Below are positions 10,973 to 21,419 of a DNA stretch of 64,000 bases, piece by piece. The DNA lies in contig NC_087064.1 of NCBI RefSeq assembly GCF_963678635.1, forward strand, positions 15,675,802 to 15,739,801, written 5' to 3'. The notes under the pieces were generated by a model. The model was not told the origin of the DNA, ran no database searches, and saw only the letters and a program-made list of their open reading frames with translations. Position 1 is the stretch's first letter, and every line of letters begins with the position of its first letter. The translations under genes and the position numbers were made by a program. This DNA comes from Symsagittifera roscoffensis. Lineage: Eukaryota > Xenacoelomorpha > Acoela > Convolutidae.

Positions 10973-11146
10973 CGGTGGACACATCCCACAACATGACAGT
11001 TCTGTCCCCCGAGGCAGTGATGACGTCAGTGTCGTCTATGAATCTGCAGCAGGACACGAAGGCAGTGTGCTCGCTGAACTCCTGCGAAGTGTACACGTTG
11101 TCTTTTCTAGCATGCAGAGCATAGACTGTACATACATTGTCCATTC
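10973..11146 (-). CDS. G-protein beta subunit, exon 3 (WD40)
   Basis: This exon encodes 58 residues of a heterotrimeric G-protein beta subunit, the WD40 propeller that pairs with G-gamma and G-alpha at the plasma membrane. It begins after a TTTTGTTTTAG acceptor and ends at a CCG|GTATGA donor. Visible motifs are MDNVCTVYAL, HTAFVSCCRFIDD and SGDRTVMLWD, matching the end of blade 2 and all of blade 3 in the family. Its phase (one base of a split Gly codon at each side) agrees exactly with exon 2. It is more diverged than typical vertebrate or insect G-beta. The remaining four blades were not found to the left, so the gene is incomplete in this window. Confidence 0.85.
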
Positions 11147-12161
11147 CTAAAACAAAATTATCAAAAATGGTACAAAAAAATTTGAAACCATTTATACATC
11201 TTAACAAGGATAGCCGGTTAGTGTGCAAGTAGCACAAATTGTTCCGATCACATTCGTAGAAAAAAATTACAAAAAAAAAAACGTTTTTGATGAAAATAAC
11301 CCAATTTGATAAAAAATGGATCAAAAAGAAAAAATTTTATTTCGCTGAAAAATCTAAATATTAAATTCCATTTTAGAAACTAGAAATTGATCACGCTTTG
11401 CAGGACCTGTACAATTTTAAGAGTGTTCCTGAAAAAAAACGATAAAAAAACATCGCGGTCTACATAAGAGTCTGAACTACGTTCATCGACTCTTAAACAA
11501 ACAACACATTAGAAAAAAAAATTCACAAAAAAAATCAATTAAAAAAAATTCGGAAGCTTTCATTGCCAAGAAAGCTCTAAGTCAAGCTTCCAAACCGAGC
11601 TTACGTTTTTTTAAAGCTAAGTGATAAATTTTCATATATAGCTATTGTTACTCGGTCACTTTACTCGTTCGGAGATAAATTATAACTCAAATGCTTCAAA
11701 CCGGTGTTTTTTGACGCTGGGTCATTTTTTGATACTTTTTATATCTCGTTCGAACCACGGCTGAAAGGGTTTTAATATGGTCATCACTCAATCCATTCCG
11801 ATTATTATTTGTGGTACCTGGTTTTGCGTGGAAAACAAAAAAAACTAAAACCTACCCGAATACAAAGTTGCTTCTCATTTTCAATGATCGGAATTACGGC
11901 AATTGATGTGACTAATGTTGCATCAGCTTCTCAGCCAGTCATCAAGATTTGTTTTGTCCTTGCGACCCAGGTCGAGGTCTGCGATTTATGTTTTTCTTAC
12001 CTACAAGTCTTATAAAAAGTTCTAAGACAGAGAAATTTTTTGCGGAATGGTCAACCCGGTTTATCTTAAGTGTCGGGTACCCCGTGTATATAATTGGTTT
12101 GAGGCCAGATGCTTTGAAACGAAACGAGGGTCAATTTTCAGCGTAAAAAGTATCAACTTAC
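11147..12161 (-). other. G-beta intron 2
   Basis: This 1015-bp intron has a GTAAGT donor and a TTTTAG acceptor on the minus strand. It contains a copy of a dispersed repeat at about 11205-11890 and otherwise no visible feature. Confidence 0.75.
11205..11890. repeat. dispersed repeat, about 690 bp, copy 1
   Basis: The start (GTGCAAGTAGCA near 11223) and the end (AACCGGTGTTTTTTGACGCTGG, then tracts of GTGGAAAACAAAAAAAACTAAAAC type and CATTTTCAATGATCGG) occur in the same order and orientation at about 23217-23905, upstream of G-beta exon 1. The middle is less alike. No coding capacity or terminal inverted repeats are evident. Confidence 0.55.
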
Positions 12162-12353
12162 CTCCGCTGGCGACGAATCTGGCGCTTTTCTGTGAGAAGC
12201 AGCAGGACATGATCCAGTTGCTCTTAAGGGGGATGGAGTGGACTCTGTGGTCCGAGTAGGTGTCCCACACCATCAACTTCCCATCCCTCCCCGCACTCAC
12301 CAGGTGTTTCGAGTCCTTGGCCCACCCACAGCTCAATACCTTCACCAAATGGC
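12162..12353 (-). CDS. G-protein beta subunit, exon 2 (WD40)
   Basis: The exon encodes 64 residues. It starts after CTGCTTTAG with the split codon completing G-H-L-V-K-V, the family's GH dipeptide opening the first blade. It runs through SAGRDGKLMVWD to NWIMSCCFSQ and FVASGG, where GGAG|GTAAGT is the donor. The first blade and the start of blade 2 are complete, with conserved Gly-His and Trp-Asp residues. Length and phase fit exons 1 and 3 without gaps. In G-beta this region contributes to G-alpha contact. The order of exons shows the gene is transcribed right to left. Confidence 0.9.
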
Positions 12354-13039
12354 CTAAAGCAGAATACGAGTTGTTAGTATTTCAGAGAAGATTATACGCT
12401 CATTACTCGGTGCTGTAGAAGATCATCAAACATGCTGATCATGTTGAATGCATATTGACCCTCTGATCAACTTGACCATTTTTCTGCTCGTCTTTTCTCA
12501 AGTTTTCCTATTTTCATGCTAAAACTGCTATAACTTTCAAAATATTGAAAATAGATAGCCGATTTAACCACTGGATTTGAAACAGTCTTTTCTATCGTTT
12601 CAACTTCATTACAAGGCCAAACTAATGCGAAATCCGCTTACAATTCATAAAGTTCACTAAAAGTCTCAAAAAAAGTCTCAATTCACCAAAAGTAGCATCT
12701 CTAAAAGTCTCAAAATGCTGCCAGAGAACTCACAGCCAAACGTGAGTAGAAACAAAACAAAATACCTTGAGATTTTGTTTTTGTTTTGAGATTTTCTGGA
12801 TGTCGTTTCAGAACACGTATGTCATAAGAAGCAATTGTATTCCTGTCATATTAACTATAGTGAATCATTTTCCATAAAATTAAGCAGTTTTGTTCAACTT
12901 TTGAACGTATGAAGCGTAGAAATGACTCGAACGCAATCGAAATGGTTTGATGACTTATGGCAAAAATGCGCAGAAGAGGATTAAAACACTTCAGAACTGG
13001 ATCAATCTACTATTTGCATCTATTTTACAGGTTTGCACG

Positions 13040-13393
13040 CACGGATTCGACTAAAATTTCATTTCTACCCATTATTCGACTCTATTCGGCCCTCGACTCG
13101 GTTCGATTTATGACTCAAATCTTTTGGACCAATGATTCGACCCCGTTCAACTGTTGAGTCGACTCTGTTCGACCCATGTTTCCATCCTGTTTGACCCATG
13201 ATTTGTACACGTGTTCGGCTCGTGATTCGACCCTGTAAGACCCATGATTCGAGTCTCTTCCAATCATGATTAGACCCTGTTTGACTCAAGATTTGAACGA
13301 GTTGAACCCATTGTTCGACCCTGTTCTTCTGATGATTTGTACGTATTCGACCAAAGAATCAATCCTGTTTGACATATGACTCAACCCTGTTCG
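13040..13393. repeat. degenerate TTCGACCC minisatellite, left part
   Basis: Variants of GATTCGACCCTGTTCGACCC recur every 20-30 bases. The period is irregular and the copies are diverged. The array resumes at 14139 on the other side of the foldback element. Confidence 0.75.
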
Positions 13394-14138
13394 ACCCGCA
13401 TCCAACTTTAGGTTTAAGTAATCGATTATAACGGATTAATAAGTTGGTTTTTTGAAAAAGATAATTGATTATAAATACGACAAATAGTCGTTTATATATT
13501 TCATTATCGAATATAATTGTGATATTTCCCAAGAGATTAGAATAGAATCCATTGTAACTGATTATATTCAGACAGAAAAACTCTTTAAGTCAATTGTAAT
13601 CGATTATAATTTCTTGCGTTGACAAAACTTTGTCACACCAAAAGTATATTTCAGTTATATTATGAACTGTTAATTTTCTGTCAATAACCAATTCTCTAAA
13701 AAGTGGGATGTTATATAACACTTTGGTTAATCTGAGCACAATATTTTACCATACTAAAATAATGTGCTGATATTTTGTCGCTTTAAAAATTTAAATCGTG
13801 CATCAAGAAGCATTTTCAATTGAGAAGAAGTATAAAAAAAGGAATTCAGGTACAAGGTGGGGGTCAAAATGGGCAAATAAAATTTTTTTGTGCAAAACAA
13901 TTAAATTCGAAACTAGAATAAAAACAATCGATTATAATTGATAATAATTGTTTGAAAAAATTTGGATTTGTTATTGATTATGATCAATTGAAATGTATTA
14001 TAATTCTTTGTTTTATTTTCAAAATATAGATTTTAATCGATTAATAATTGATTATGATAGATGATTTCTCAATTTTATTAAGACTGGTACTAAAATCTTT
14101 TTATGATACATTATTAACGCTTGAAACTGGATGTGGGT
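13394..14138. mobile_element. foldback element inserted in the minisatellite
   Basis: The insert is 745 bp, AT-rich and non-coding. Its ends are ACCCGCATCCAACTTTAGG and, on the other strand, ACCCACATCCAGTTTCAAG, an imperfect inverted repeat. It contains at least five copies of a palindromic TAATCGATTATAAT-type motif. A similar motif appears at about 32640 in the lectin gene. No target duplication is clear. Confidence 0.6.
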
Positions 14139-14450
14139 ATAACTCGAGCGTCAATAACCCATGATTCGACTCTGTTTCGCCCATGTTTTTGCTCTGTTTG
14201 ACCCATTTTTTCACCCTCTTCGACCCATATTTCGACCCCGCTCGACCCATGAGTCGAACCTGCTCCACCCAAAATTCAACCCTGTCCGAACCATAACTTG
14301 TCCGTGTTGGACCCTAAATTAAGCCTGTGTGACCCATGGTTCGACACTGTTCCTCTCATGATTTATTTGACTGAAGTTCAACCATCACAGGATAGGGACA
14401 AAAAAACAGGCGTCGTTCGACTATTATGGTCTTGTCATGAGTCGAGCTCT
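14139..14450. repeat. degenerate TTCGACCC minisatellite, right part
   Basis: The same ATTCGACYCTGTTCGACCC units as at 13040-13393 continue immediately after the foldback element, so the array was one block before the insertion. Confidence 0.75.
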
Positions 14451-14793
14451 TCAGCCGAGTTCATGGATGTTTTGTTCGGAATAATTAAAGAATTGTCCAT
14501 GGGAATTATGAATATAATGAATATGTATCGCAAACTTCGTTCCTGGAAGCAACTAAATGACGCTCCTCGGCTGTTTGCCAGGACGCTCCCATACCCCTTC
14601 CCTATAAGGAGCTCATCGTAAAACCAATTTGTTCGGGCTTAATTGTAAAGCTCCAATGATAATTCTGCAAATGATTAAGTATCACTTGCCCAAGTAATCA
14701 TCTACTACCAAAATGAATTCAAAATGAGTGCTTTTCTTTGTAGCTTACTGGGCCAAGTCTAAATTTGACATGAGAATGGTATGACAAAGAAGG

Positions 14794-15003
14794 TGTTGAA
14801 GTAGTGTAATGTATAGTAGAGAAAGAATAGTTGTGTAACTGTAATTGTAAAGCAACTGTAAGGCATCAAACCTAAATCTTACTGCAGCTTTCTGTTTTAG
14901 CTCGTGCCGGACGATAGAGATCGCAAGGCCACGACAGCAGGTCCCCAGACAGAAAGAAACAAACTCATATAATTTACATAAACTCAAACTGGTCCCTATC
15001 TCA
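14794..15003 (-). repeat. element 1, 3' LTR
   Basis: The 210-bp repeat begins TG and ends CA on either strand and matches 21210-21419 at all but about six positions. The bases just inside it do not form an obvious polypurine tract. Confidence 0.9.
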
Positions 15004-15233
15004 TTCGGGCAACCACAAATAAATTTGAGATCGTAGATGTGAAATTTATCAACTCAAAAATGTCGCCAAGTTTTAATGAACAGTTTTAGTTTCAACTTGA
15101 GTTTTCAGGAATGCTTGCCAAACCTCTCCCTAAGGTTTTTTCTCTCATTTGTGTTCGATCCGGTGAATCATCACTCCACCCATTTTGTCGACTCCTCTCC
15201 GTTGTCGCGTCGATCTGCGCGTTGCCTCCTCAC

Positions 15234-15902
15234 CTAGCTTCCTTTTATTACCGACGGTTTTCGGTGTCTGTTTTTATCCGTTCCCGACGGTTCGTTCGCT
15301 CCGCACGCTGCAGTTTTCTCGGCTTCGCCTGCGCGCCCCACGACTGTCCATTCGCTCTCCTCATCTTCGTCGCTTTCGTCTTCACTGTACTCGACTATTC
15401 GATTTTTCTTCGTTTTTCGCGCTCGTTCCGTTTCTTCGTCTTCGCTGTACTCAGCTATACAATTTTTCTTCGTTTTTCGCGCTCGTTCCATTTCTAATTG
15501 GTCCTTTTCCGCTTGCCTCTTATGCTTCGTAGGCTTGCTTGGTCCCGGGGGGTTAGCGTCGGTCCCCTTCTCAATTGGGTTTTCTTCAGCCGCCGATCTA
15601 AATGAAACACCACTTCGCCTTAGTAACGATCCTTTTTTCATTTGCACCGTGTGTTTTGGCAATTTTTCAATTTTTAATGGTAAACGTTTATACCTTCTTG
15701 GGTTCTTTGGGTCCGTTTTCCCGGTCTTGTGATATACCGTCGTGGTACTGGTTTTGTGTCGTATTAACCACTCTGGTGCCTTAGGCAACTCTCGTGCCTT
15801 GGGATCCACCATCTCTATGACCTTAGGGTCCACTTCTGTTTCGATCAGGTCGTTCTCATCCAAAACCATTGGGGTTTTACGGTTTTTCCGTGGCGTACAC
15901 AA
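15234..15902 (-). CDS. element 1 lysine-rich C-terminal frame, 222 aa
   Basis: This frame follows the integrase and lies next to the 3' LTR. It is rich in Lys, Arg, Glu and Pro, with no enzyme motif. Near its C-terminus a unit of about 19 residues containing ERARKTKKN and EYSEDE is repeated twice, followed by an acidic run (DESDEDEE). It probably encodes the tail of the Pol polyprotein, downstream of the integrase core. In related elements such basic tails bind nucleic acid; that role here is inferred. Element 2 has a comparable basic region at 62823-63496. Confidence 0.6.
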   Translation of the reverse strand: MCTPRKNRKTPMVLDENDLIETEVDPKVIEMVDPKARELPKAPEWLIRHKTSTTTVYHKTGKTDPKNPRRYKRLPLKIEKLPKHTVQMKKGSLLRRSGVSFRSAAEENPIEKGTDANPPGPSKPTKHKRQAEKDQLEMERARKTKKNCIAEYSEDEETERARKTKKNRIVEYSEDESDEDEESEWTVVGRAGEAEKTAACGANEPSGTDKNRHRKPSVIKGS

Positions 15903-16082
15903 GATTGCTACGTTTCTCCCAATCGAGATTTAAATCCACATCGGGTAGACCACTCGCCTTGTCTAAACAAGATAATTTCTGGTTTTTGACTTTTTTCCAA
16001 TTTACATTTTTCAATGATGGCTTTTTCGTCAAATTTCGAAGGGCCGTATTTGCTTCTCTTCCATGATAGGCCTCAAATGGCG

Positions 16083-16949
16083 TTAGCTTAATCCTAGAAT
16101 GCGCACAAATCGTAAAGTGCTCAGGGCCCGGGATGTCATCAATCCAAACTTATAGTTCTTATTTTCTTGGAGATATGTTAAAACGTAGTTTTTTATCGAG
16201 CCAATTGTCCTTTCGACCATTCCCGTAGCACGGTGGTCCTTAACCGGAGATTTTATTAGATTAATGCCCTCATAATTACAGAACTTTTGTATCTCATTCG
16301 AGAAGAACCCAGTTGCCTGGTCCATATGTAATTTCCTTGGGTGCCCATGTGTATTTATGTACTTCCTTTGGAATTTTAATACATTTTCAGACTTATTACT
16401 GGAACAAACATAAGCCGACGGCCAATGCGAAAACGTATCTACTGCTACTAGAACATATTTCCTCCGACCCCGTACAAAAATTTACCGGACCCCAGAAATC
16501 TAATTGAATCAAATCATTAGGTTCCCTGGATACATAGGTGTCCCCCATATCATTTTTTGGTATGTCCGGTTTAAAATTTTTACCTGCTTCTAGGCAGCTT
16601 TTACAATATTTGGCTGTGGTCGTAAGGTTCCTATGCATGAGCGGTATCCAGACGTCCTTCGCCGCCGCAAAAATTTTATCCCGCCCGTGGTGGTTGTGAT
16701 GCAATCGTATTAACACTGCAGCCGGCCATCCATCCACAAGCTGTTTTCGCGCACAGCAAAATCGTTAAAATGTTGAGCGTAATTTTGCCCCAATCTAGTA
16801 TTGATGTCCTTGGCCCGTGGGTCCTTGTCTCGGATCGCGTCGCGGATCAATTTTAATATCGGGTCCTTTTCCAAGTTTCCTTCGACTAATTTCAAATTTA
16901 GAATCTCAAGATAATCAATTTTCTTAATTACTCGACTATCAGTAGGCAC
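16083..16949 (-). pseudogene. element 1 integrase, frame-broken
   Basis: Read on the minus strand, the region first shows a helical segment (DYLEILNLKLVEGNL) and an N-terminal zinc-binding domain with LHHNHHG and a CKSC pair (HHCC type). The start of the catalytic core follows with the first Asp in QLDFWGP. After a frame break near 16330-16400 it resumes with MDQATGF, carrying the second Asp, and GMVERTIG, carrying the Glu. All three DDE residues are therefore readable, though in two frames. Integrase joins the cDNA to host DNA. The first part of this region is duplicated at 17516-18487. Confidence 0.85.
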
Positions 16950-17515
16950 TATTGAATAAATCCATTCATCACTTTGCAGAAGGGGATAGGATAATCCGGG
17001 GAACTGATGGGGGAATAAAACAACGGTGTTTAGCTTCTTCGAGTCAGTCGTTTTCGGAATAACTTAATCTGGCGGTATTACTTCTATATCAGAATCAGAA
17101 CTTAAACTCGGCGGCTGGTTTAATGGATTTAAAACTATATTGAGATTTACATTTCCAGAATGAGTGGAGGTAATAACAATAGCAAAAAGTGTTTTCGGAT
17201 CGCTTTTCTTGGGTGAATTCATCGATGACATATTTTTCGTAATTTTTTCTTTAAGATCACAACTTGATTTTACGTACTGAGAACAACGTCTGATTTTCTT
17301 GCTTCGGAAATTGCATTTTTCCGCCGGTATGAAAATATCTCAATTCTGATTGGCTAACCGTCGGTTGCATGTAACCACGCCCTCTAGTGAGCGCGTAAGC
17401 TCACGTTTAATATTTGCATATTCTGCTTTTCTTTCAATTTCATTGGTTACGACTTTTCTCTTTGGATACAACTTTCTCTTTGGATACAACTTTTGTCTTC
17501 TCTATGTTCAATTAT
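16528..17515 (-). repeat. element 1 internal tandem duplication, unit 1
   Basis: The 988-bp unit covers the segment before the integrase and its zinc-binding domain. It is followed directly by a second copy. Unit 1 carries one extra 18-bp TTCTCTTTGGATACAAC-type repeat at its right end (about 17456-17491). The two units differ at scattered single positions. Confidence 0.9.
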
Positions 17516-18487
17516 GGATACATAGGTGTCCCCCATATCATTTTTTGGTGTGTCCGGTTTAAGATTTTTACCTGCTTCTAGGCAGCTTTTACAATATTTG
17601 GCTGTGGCCGTAAGGTTCCTATGCATGAGCGGCATCCAGACGTCCTTCGCCGCCGCAAAAACTTTATCCCACCCGTTGTGGTTGTGATGCAATCGGTTTA
17701 ACACTGCAGCCGGCCATCCATCCACAAGCTGCTTTCGCGCACAGCAAAATCGTTAAAATGTTGAGCGTAATTTTGCCCCAATCTAGTAATGATGTCCTTG
17801 GCCCGTGGGTCCTTGTCTCGGATCGCGTCGCGGATCAATTTTAATATCGGGTCCTTTTCCAAGTTTCCTTCGACTAATTTCAAATTTAGAATCTCAAGAT
17901 AATCAATTTTCTTAATTACTCGACTATCAGTAGGCACTATTGAATAAATCCATTCATCACTTTGCAGAAGGGGATAGGATAATCCGGGGAACTGATGGGG
18001 GAATAAAACAACGGTGTTTAGCTTCTTCGAGTCAGTCGTTTTCGGAATAACTTAATCTGGCGGTATTACTTCTATATCAGAATCAGAACTTAAACTCGGC
18101 GTCTGGTTTAATGGATTTAAAACTATATTGAGATTTACATTTCCAGAATGAGTGGAGGTAATAACAATAGCAAAAAGTGTTTTCGGATCGCTTTTCTCGG
18201 GTGAATTCATCGATGACATATTTTTCGTAATTTTTTCTTTAAGATCACAACTTGATTTTACGTACTGAGAACAACGTCTGATTTTGTTGCTTCAGAAATT
18301 GCATTTTTCCGCCCGTATGAAAATATCTCAATTCTGATGGGCTAACCGTCGGTTGCATGTAACCACGCCCTCTAGTGAGCGCGTGTGCACACGTTTAATA
18401 TTTGCATATTCAGCTTTTCTTTCAATTTCATTGGTTACGACTTTTCTCTTTGGATACAACTTTTGTCTTCTCTATGTTCAATTATGG
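17516..18487 (-). repeat. element 1 internal tandem duplication, unit 2
   Basis: This copy is about 970 bp. It repeats the integrase zinc-binding region (17447-17725) and the preceding helical segment (17698-17937, 79 codons, one residue or two different from unit 1). It separates RNase H from the complete integrase, so translation through it would meet stops. Confidence 0.9.
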
Positions 18488-18520
18488 AATCATACTGGAC
18501 TAAACGATCGTACCATCGAG

Positions 18521-18850
18521 TTAACCGACTAAAAAATGTTTTATTTCCTTTTGGGGAACTGTAAAATAACGTCCATAGATATAGTTTTGAAAATGTTCCG
18601 TAGCCCACACTACCGCGAGTAATTCTAACGCGTTTGTAGAATAGTTTTTCTCGGCCGGATTAAGATACCGTGACGCAAACGAAATTGGGTGCCAACCGGA
18701 GGCGCTAAACTGTTCTAACACGGCCGTTAGGCCATCATGACTAGCATCACAAATAATCCTAGTTTCACGGTGAATATCGAAAAGTCTAAGGTCTACAATG
18801 TTTGGCACTAGCGATTTCAATTGTTGAAACGCGGAAACGCGTTCTCGCAA
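18521..18850 (-). pseudogene. element 1 RNase H domain, truncated
   Basis: The 109-codon frame carries the Ty3/Gypsy RNase H signature: CDASHDGL with the catalytic Asp, SFASRYLNPAEKNYSTN with the catalytic Glu context NALELLAVVWA, and NYIYGRYFTV. The next expected motif with the following Asp (TDH) is lost, because the frame changes and ends close to the duplication boundary. RNase H would degrade the RNA strand during reverse transcription. Confidence 0.85.
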
Positions 18851-19058
18851 TTCGGCGTCCAGACAAAATCGTTGTTCTGACTGAGTAATGGTCTTAATGG
18901 TGCGCTCACTTCAGCGAGTTTTGGCAAAAATTTATGCAAAATGTGCATCGAACCCATTTAATTTCTTTCTAGATTTTGGGCTTTTCAAATCTTCTACCGC
19001 TTGAGTTTTCCGGACTAATGGCGCAATACCACTTTCACCAATTCAAAACCCTAGCCAT

Positions 19059-19727
19059 TCACACTCGGTTTTTGCAAATTCGCATTTCCTTAGTTTCAAA
19101 GAAACGTTTGAGACGTTCAACTTCTTCAATATTTTTTCCACTAATGCAATATGCTCTACTTTTGTTTCCTTGGACGCAATTGGGATAATTATCAATGAAT
19201 TTTTGAAACTCCGCCGGCATTGATGGGAGCCCGTAAAAACCGTTTTTAAAGCGATATGTTCCCGTCGATTTTCCGCCGACTAGTGAAAAATGGCATTGCA
19301 CGTTAGTCTTCTGTTCCAAGGAAAATAGTCCGTACGCGTAGGTGAAATCCAAAGTTGTAAAGTATACATCCCTCGCTTTTCGTTCTGCAATTATTTGACT
19401 TATCCCGTCTACTAGTTCGTCAATATTTGGCATTTGGTACTTAATCTTGTGTACCTGCTTGTTCTTTTGATTTTAATGCCAATTTTATACTTCCATCTTT
19501 TTCACTGTGACTACTATAGGAGAGACAAATTACTTGTCCGAACATTCTTGTAATTTGATGATACGACCTTCTCTTATCAACCGATCAATTTCCTTTTCTA
19601 CCTTATCCTGTGGACTGATAGGCACCCGGCGCCCTTTTTGTTGTATCGGCTTTGGATTTTCAAAGAATTCGGCTCTTACTTTAGCGTTTCGGATTTTCCC
19701 TATTCTGGTAAATAAAATTGGGTACAA
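19059..19727 (-). pseudogene. element 1 reverse transcriptase, catalytic box not seen
   Basis: The N-terminal part (19530-19727) has GRRVPISPQDKVEKEIDRL. After a stop or frame change around 19434-19530 the palm begins with TTLDFTYAYG, carrying the first catalytic Asp, then TGTYRFKNGFYGLPSMPAEFQKFID. The expected Y/F-x-D-D box should follow within about 20 residues. Instead the frame reads NKSRAYCISGKNIEEVERLK, which resembles sequence on either side of the box but lacks the two Asp residues. A small deletion or local scrambling is the likely cause. The enzyme would be inactive. Confidence 0.8.
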
Positions 19728-20440
19728 CTTACAGAAATAAGTTTGTAATTCATCATATTCCTCCTCTTCCTGACTGCTCTCTTCCCCGTGATTCCCATCA
19801 CTTTCTTTCTTTGCACCAACTCCAGGCCTAGGATACCCCTCAGATTGCGCCCAAGGATTGACTGATGATTTCCTGATATTACTGACACTTGCGCTGGAGC
19901 TGCCCAGCCGTTCAACGCCATCGTCACCGCTACTTTTCCAAGTATGTGTATTCGGTTGTTATTGTAGTCCAAGAACTCATCTTGAGATGATTGTAACTGA
20001 ATATTATTTTTACCTAATGTTGCTTTCATGTCCATCATGCTGAAAATCGTCGCTGGAGATCCACTCTGGCTCCTGGGATCTTCAGTTCCATCACGTTCTT
20101 TTTCTTGATCGACATCACCATGTAGTCATCGGATCCTGACGTCATGGATTCATTCTCCCCGTTTCCCTGCTGATTCACCCATGCCACTTGATCTTCCGAC
20201 ACATTGTCGACACTATGCATGCTCTGGTGATGCTCATATTCATCCCTCACCAGTCCCACTTGTCCTCGTCCTCTCCACTGGTTAGTACCTCTTATAACTC
20301 CGTGTGTGTTCAAAATGGCCCAATTTTTGACACGCATTACACGTTGCTCCTTTTGCAGGACAACTCGCAATATGATCGAGAGTAAAATTCGGCGCGTCAC
20401 AATTATAACACCTACGGTTATTTCCGTCGCCCCACTGCTT
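19700..20440 (-). pseudogene. element 1 zinc knuckle and protease remnant
   Basis: At about 20310-20425 one frame reads CYNCDAP, then CPAKGATCNACQKLGHF, two zinc-knuckle-like modules of nucleocapsid type, the second lacking its last Cys. Further on, SGSPATIFSMMD resembles the region of the aspartic protease active site, but the residue before Ser-Gly is Gln instead of the required Asp. The C-terminal flap end is present as SILGRNLRGILGLEL. At least one frame change separates these parts. Confidence 0.7.
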
Positions 20441-20534
20441 GATCCTTGGGTATATCCTTCGGGTCCCCCGCGTGCTCGACCTCTGAAAAACCCCAGTCCC
20501 CTTATGATATTATTAACTGGCTCCTGTTTGATGG

Positions 20535-21086
20535 TTATCCGCGGCGCGGACGAGGCCGGTTTTCCGGTGTAGGATTTATATGTTCACCTCTCTCATAGGA
20601 CAGTGCGATCCTATAAACCTCCTCTGGTAACTTTGTTGATCGTGATAATTCTCTTTGGCAGTCAGATTCCCGCATGTTCATAATAAAAATAACATCAACA
20701 TTTTCGGCCGCGTTAGCAAAATCACACCTGCCCGCAAAAGCGCTTAATTCTGCGTGGAAATTCTCAAACGTTTCATTTTCCCTCTGCTTTTTTCCATAGA
20801 AGAGTCCCCTCTCATGTGTCACATTTCGCTCGTGTTTGAACACATTTTGCATTTCGTCCAATACCCGTGGGTACATTTCCGTTTTAACATTCACCGCCGG
20901 TTTTCGGGCTTTAAATATCCTTTGCGCTTCGTCTCTAAAACAGAGATATAGGTTAGAACTCAATTTTTTCTCAGCCTCGATACGATTTTTCCCATTTACA
21001 TCCTCTGGTAACGCTGCAAGGGCCGCCGCATTTAACGTACGCGCAAAATAAAAATCATCAGGGTCAATGTCATATTTTGCTATCAT
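20535..21086 (-). CDS. element 1 Gag capsid region
   Basis: The frame gives 183 codons from the Met at 21086. The same frame stays open upstream nearly to the primer-binding site and contains Trp-rich sequence (PIYWKEWIIKFHWG) typical of a Gag start, so the true start may lie further up or the first Met may be missing. The body is helical, with LPEDVNGKNRIEAEKKLSSN and SDCQRELSRSTKLPEEVYRI. Element 2 has clear counterparts of both. It ends just before the zinc-knuckle region, which is in another frame. Gag would assemble the particle in the cytoplasm. Confidence 0.75.
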   Translation of the reverse strand: MIAKYDIDPDDFYFARTLNAAALAALPEDVNGKNRIEAEKKLSSNLYLCFRDEAQRIFKARKPAVNVKTEMYPRVLDEMQNVFKHERNVTHERGLFYGKKQRENETFENFHAELSAFAGRCDFANAAENVDVIFIMNMRESDCQRELSRSTKLPEEVYRIALSYERGEHINPTPENRPRPRRG

Positions 21087-21194
21087 GCCCCAGTGGAACT
21101 TTATGATCCACTCCTTCCAGTAGATTGGGGGTTCTGGTGTGCGTGCGTCCCAGAATGATAGTATATTAAGCGGATTTTCCCCCTCCTTTTCGTT

Positions 21195-21209
21195 CCGCTG
21201 GCTGCGCCA
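21195..21209 (-). promoter_or_regulatory. element 1 tRNA primer-binding site
   Basis: TGGCGCAGCCAGCGG lies immediately inside the 5' LTR on the minus strand. TGG pairs with a tRNA CCA end. The first 13 bases are identical to the site of element 2. Confidence 0.8.
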
Positions 21210-21419
21210 TGTTGAAGTAGTGTAATGTATAGTAGAGAAAGAATAGTTGTTTAACTTTAATTGTAAAGCAACTGTAAGGCATCAAATCTAAATCTTACTG
21301 CAGCTTTCTGTTTTAGCTCGTACCGGACGATAGAGATCGCAAGGTCACGACAGCAGGTCCCCAGACAGAAAGAAACAAACTCATATAATTTACATAAATT
21401 CAAACTGGTCCCTATCTCA
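21210..21419 (-). repeat. element 1, 5' LTR
   Basis: This 210-bp LTR is the upstream copy in the element's own orientation. It is directly followed by the AAGG target duplication at 21420-21423. Confidence 0.9.

Larger units (their letters stand above)
12354..14793 (-). other. G-beta intron 1, left part
   Basis: Intron 1 runs from 12354 to 22182. The part left of the LTR element holds a split minisatellite (13040-14450) with a foldback element inside it, and otherwise plain AT-rich DNA. Repeated phrases of the type CAAAAGTCTCAAAA occur at about 12655-12720. Confidence 0.7.
14794..21419 (-). mobile_element. complete Ty3/Gypsy LTR retrotransposon (element 1)
   Basis: The element is 6626 bp, in the minus orientation inside G-beta intron 1, that is, in the same sense as the gene. 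Two 210-bp LTRs bound it and AAGG flanks both sides (14790-14793 and 21420-21423), a 4-bp target duplication. I count six differences between the LTRs, about 3 percent, so it is fairly young. The order read on the minus strand is LTR, primer-binding site, gag, zinc knuckle and protease, reverse transcriptase, RNase H, integrase, a lysine-rich tail frame, LTR, which is Ty3/Gypsy order. Several frame breaks, the absence of a recognisable polymerase catalytic box and an internal duplication mean it is not autonomous as it stands. Confidence 0.93.
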
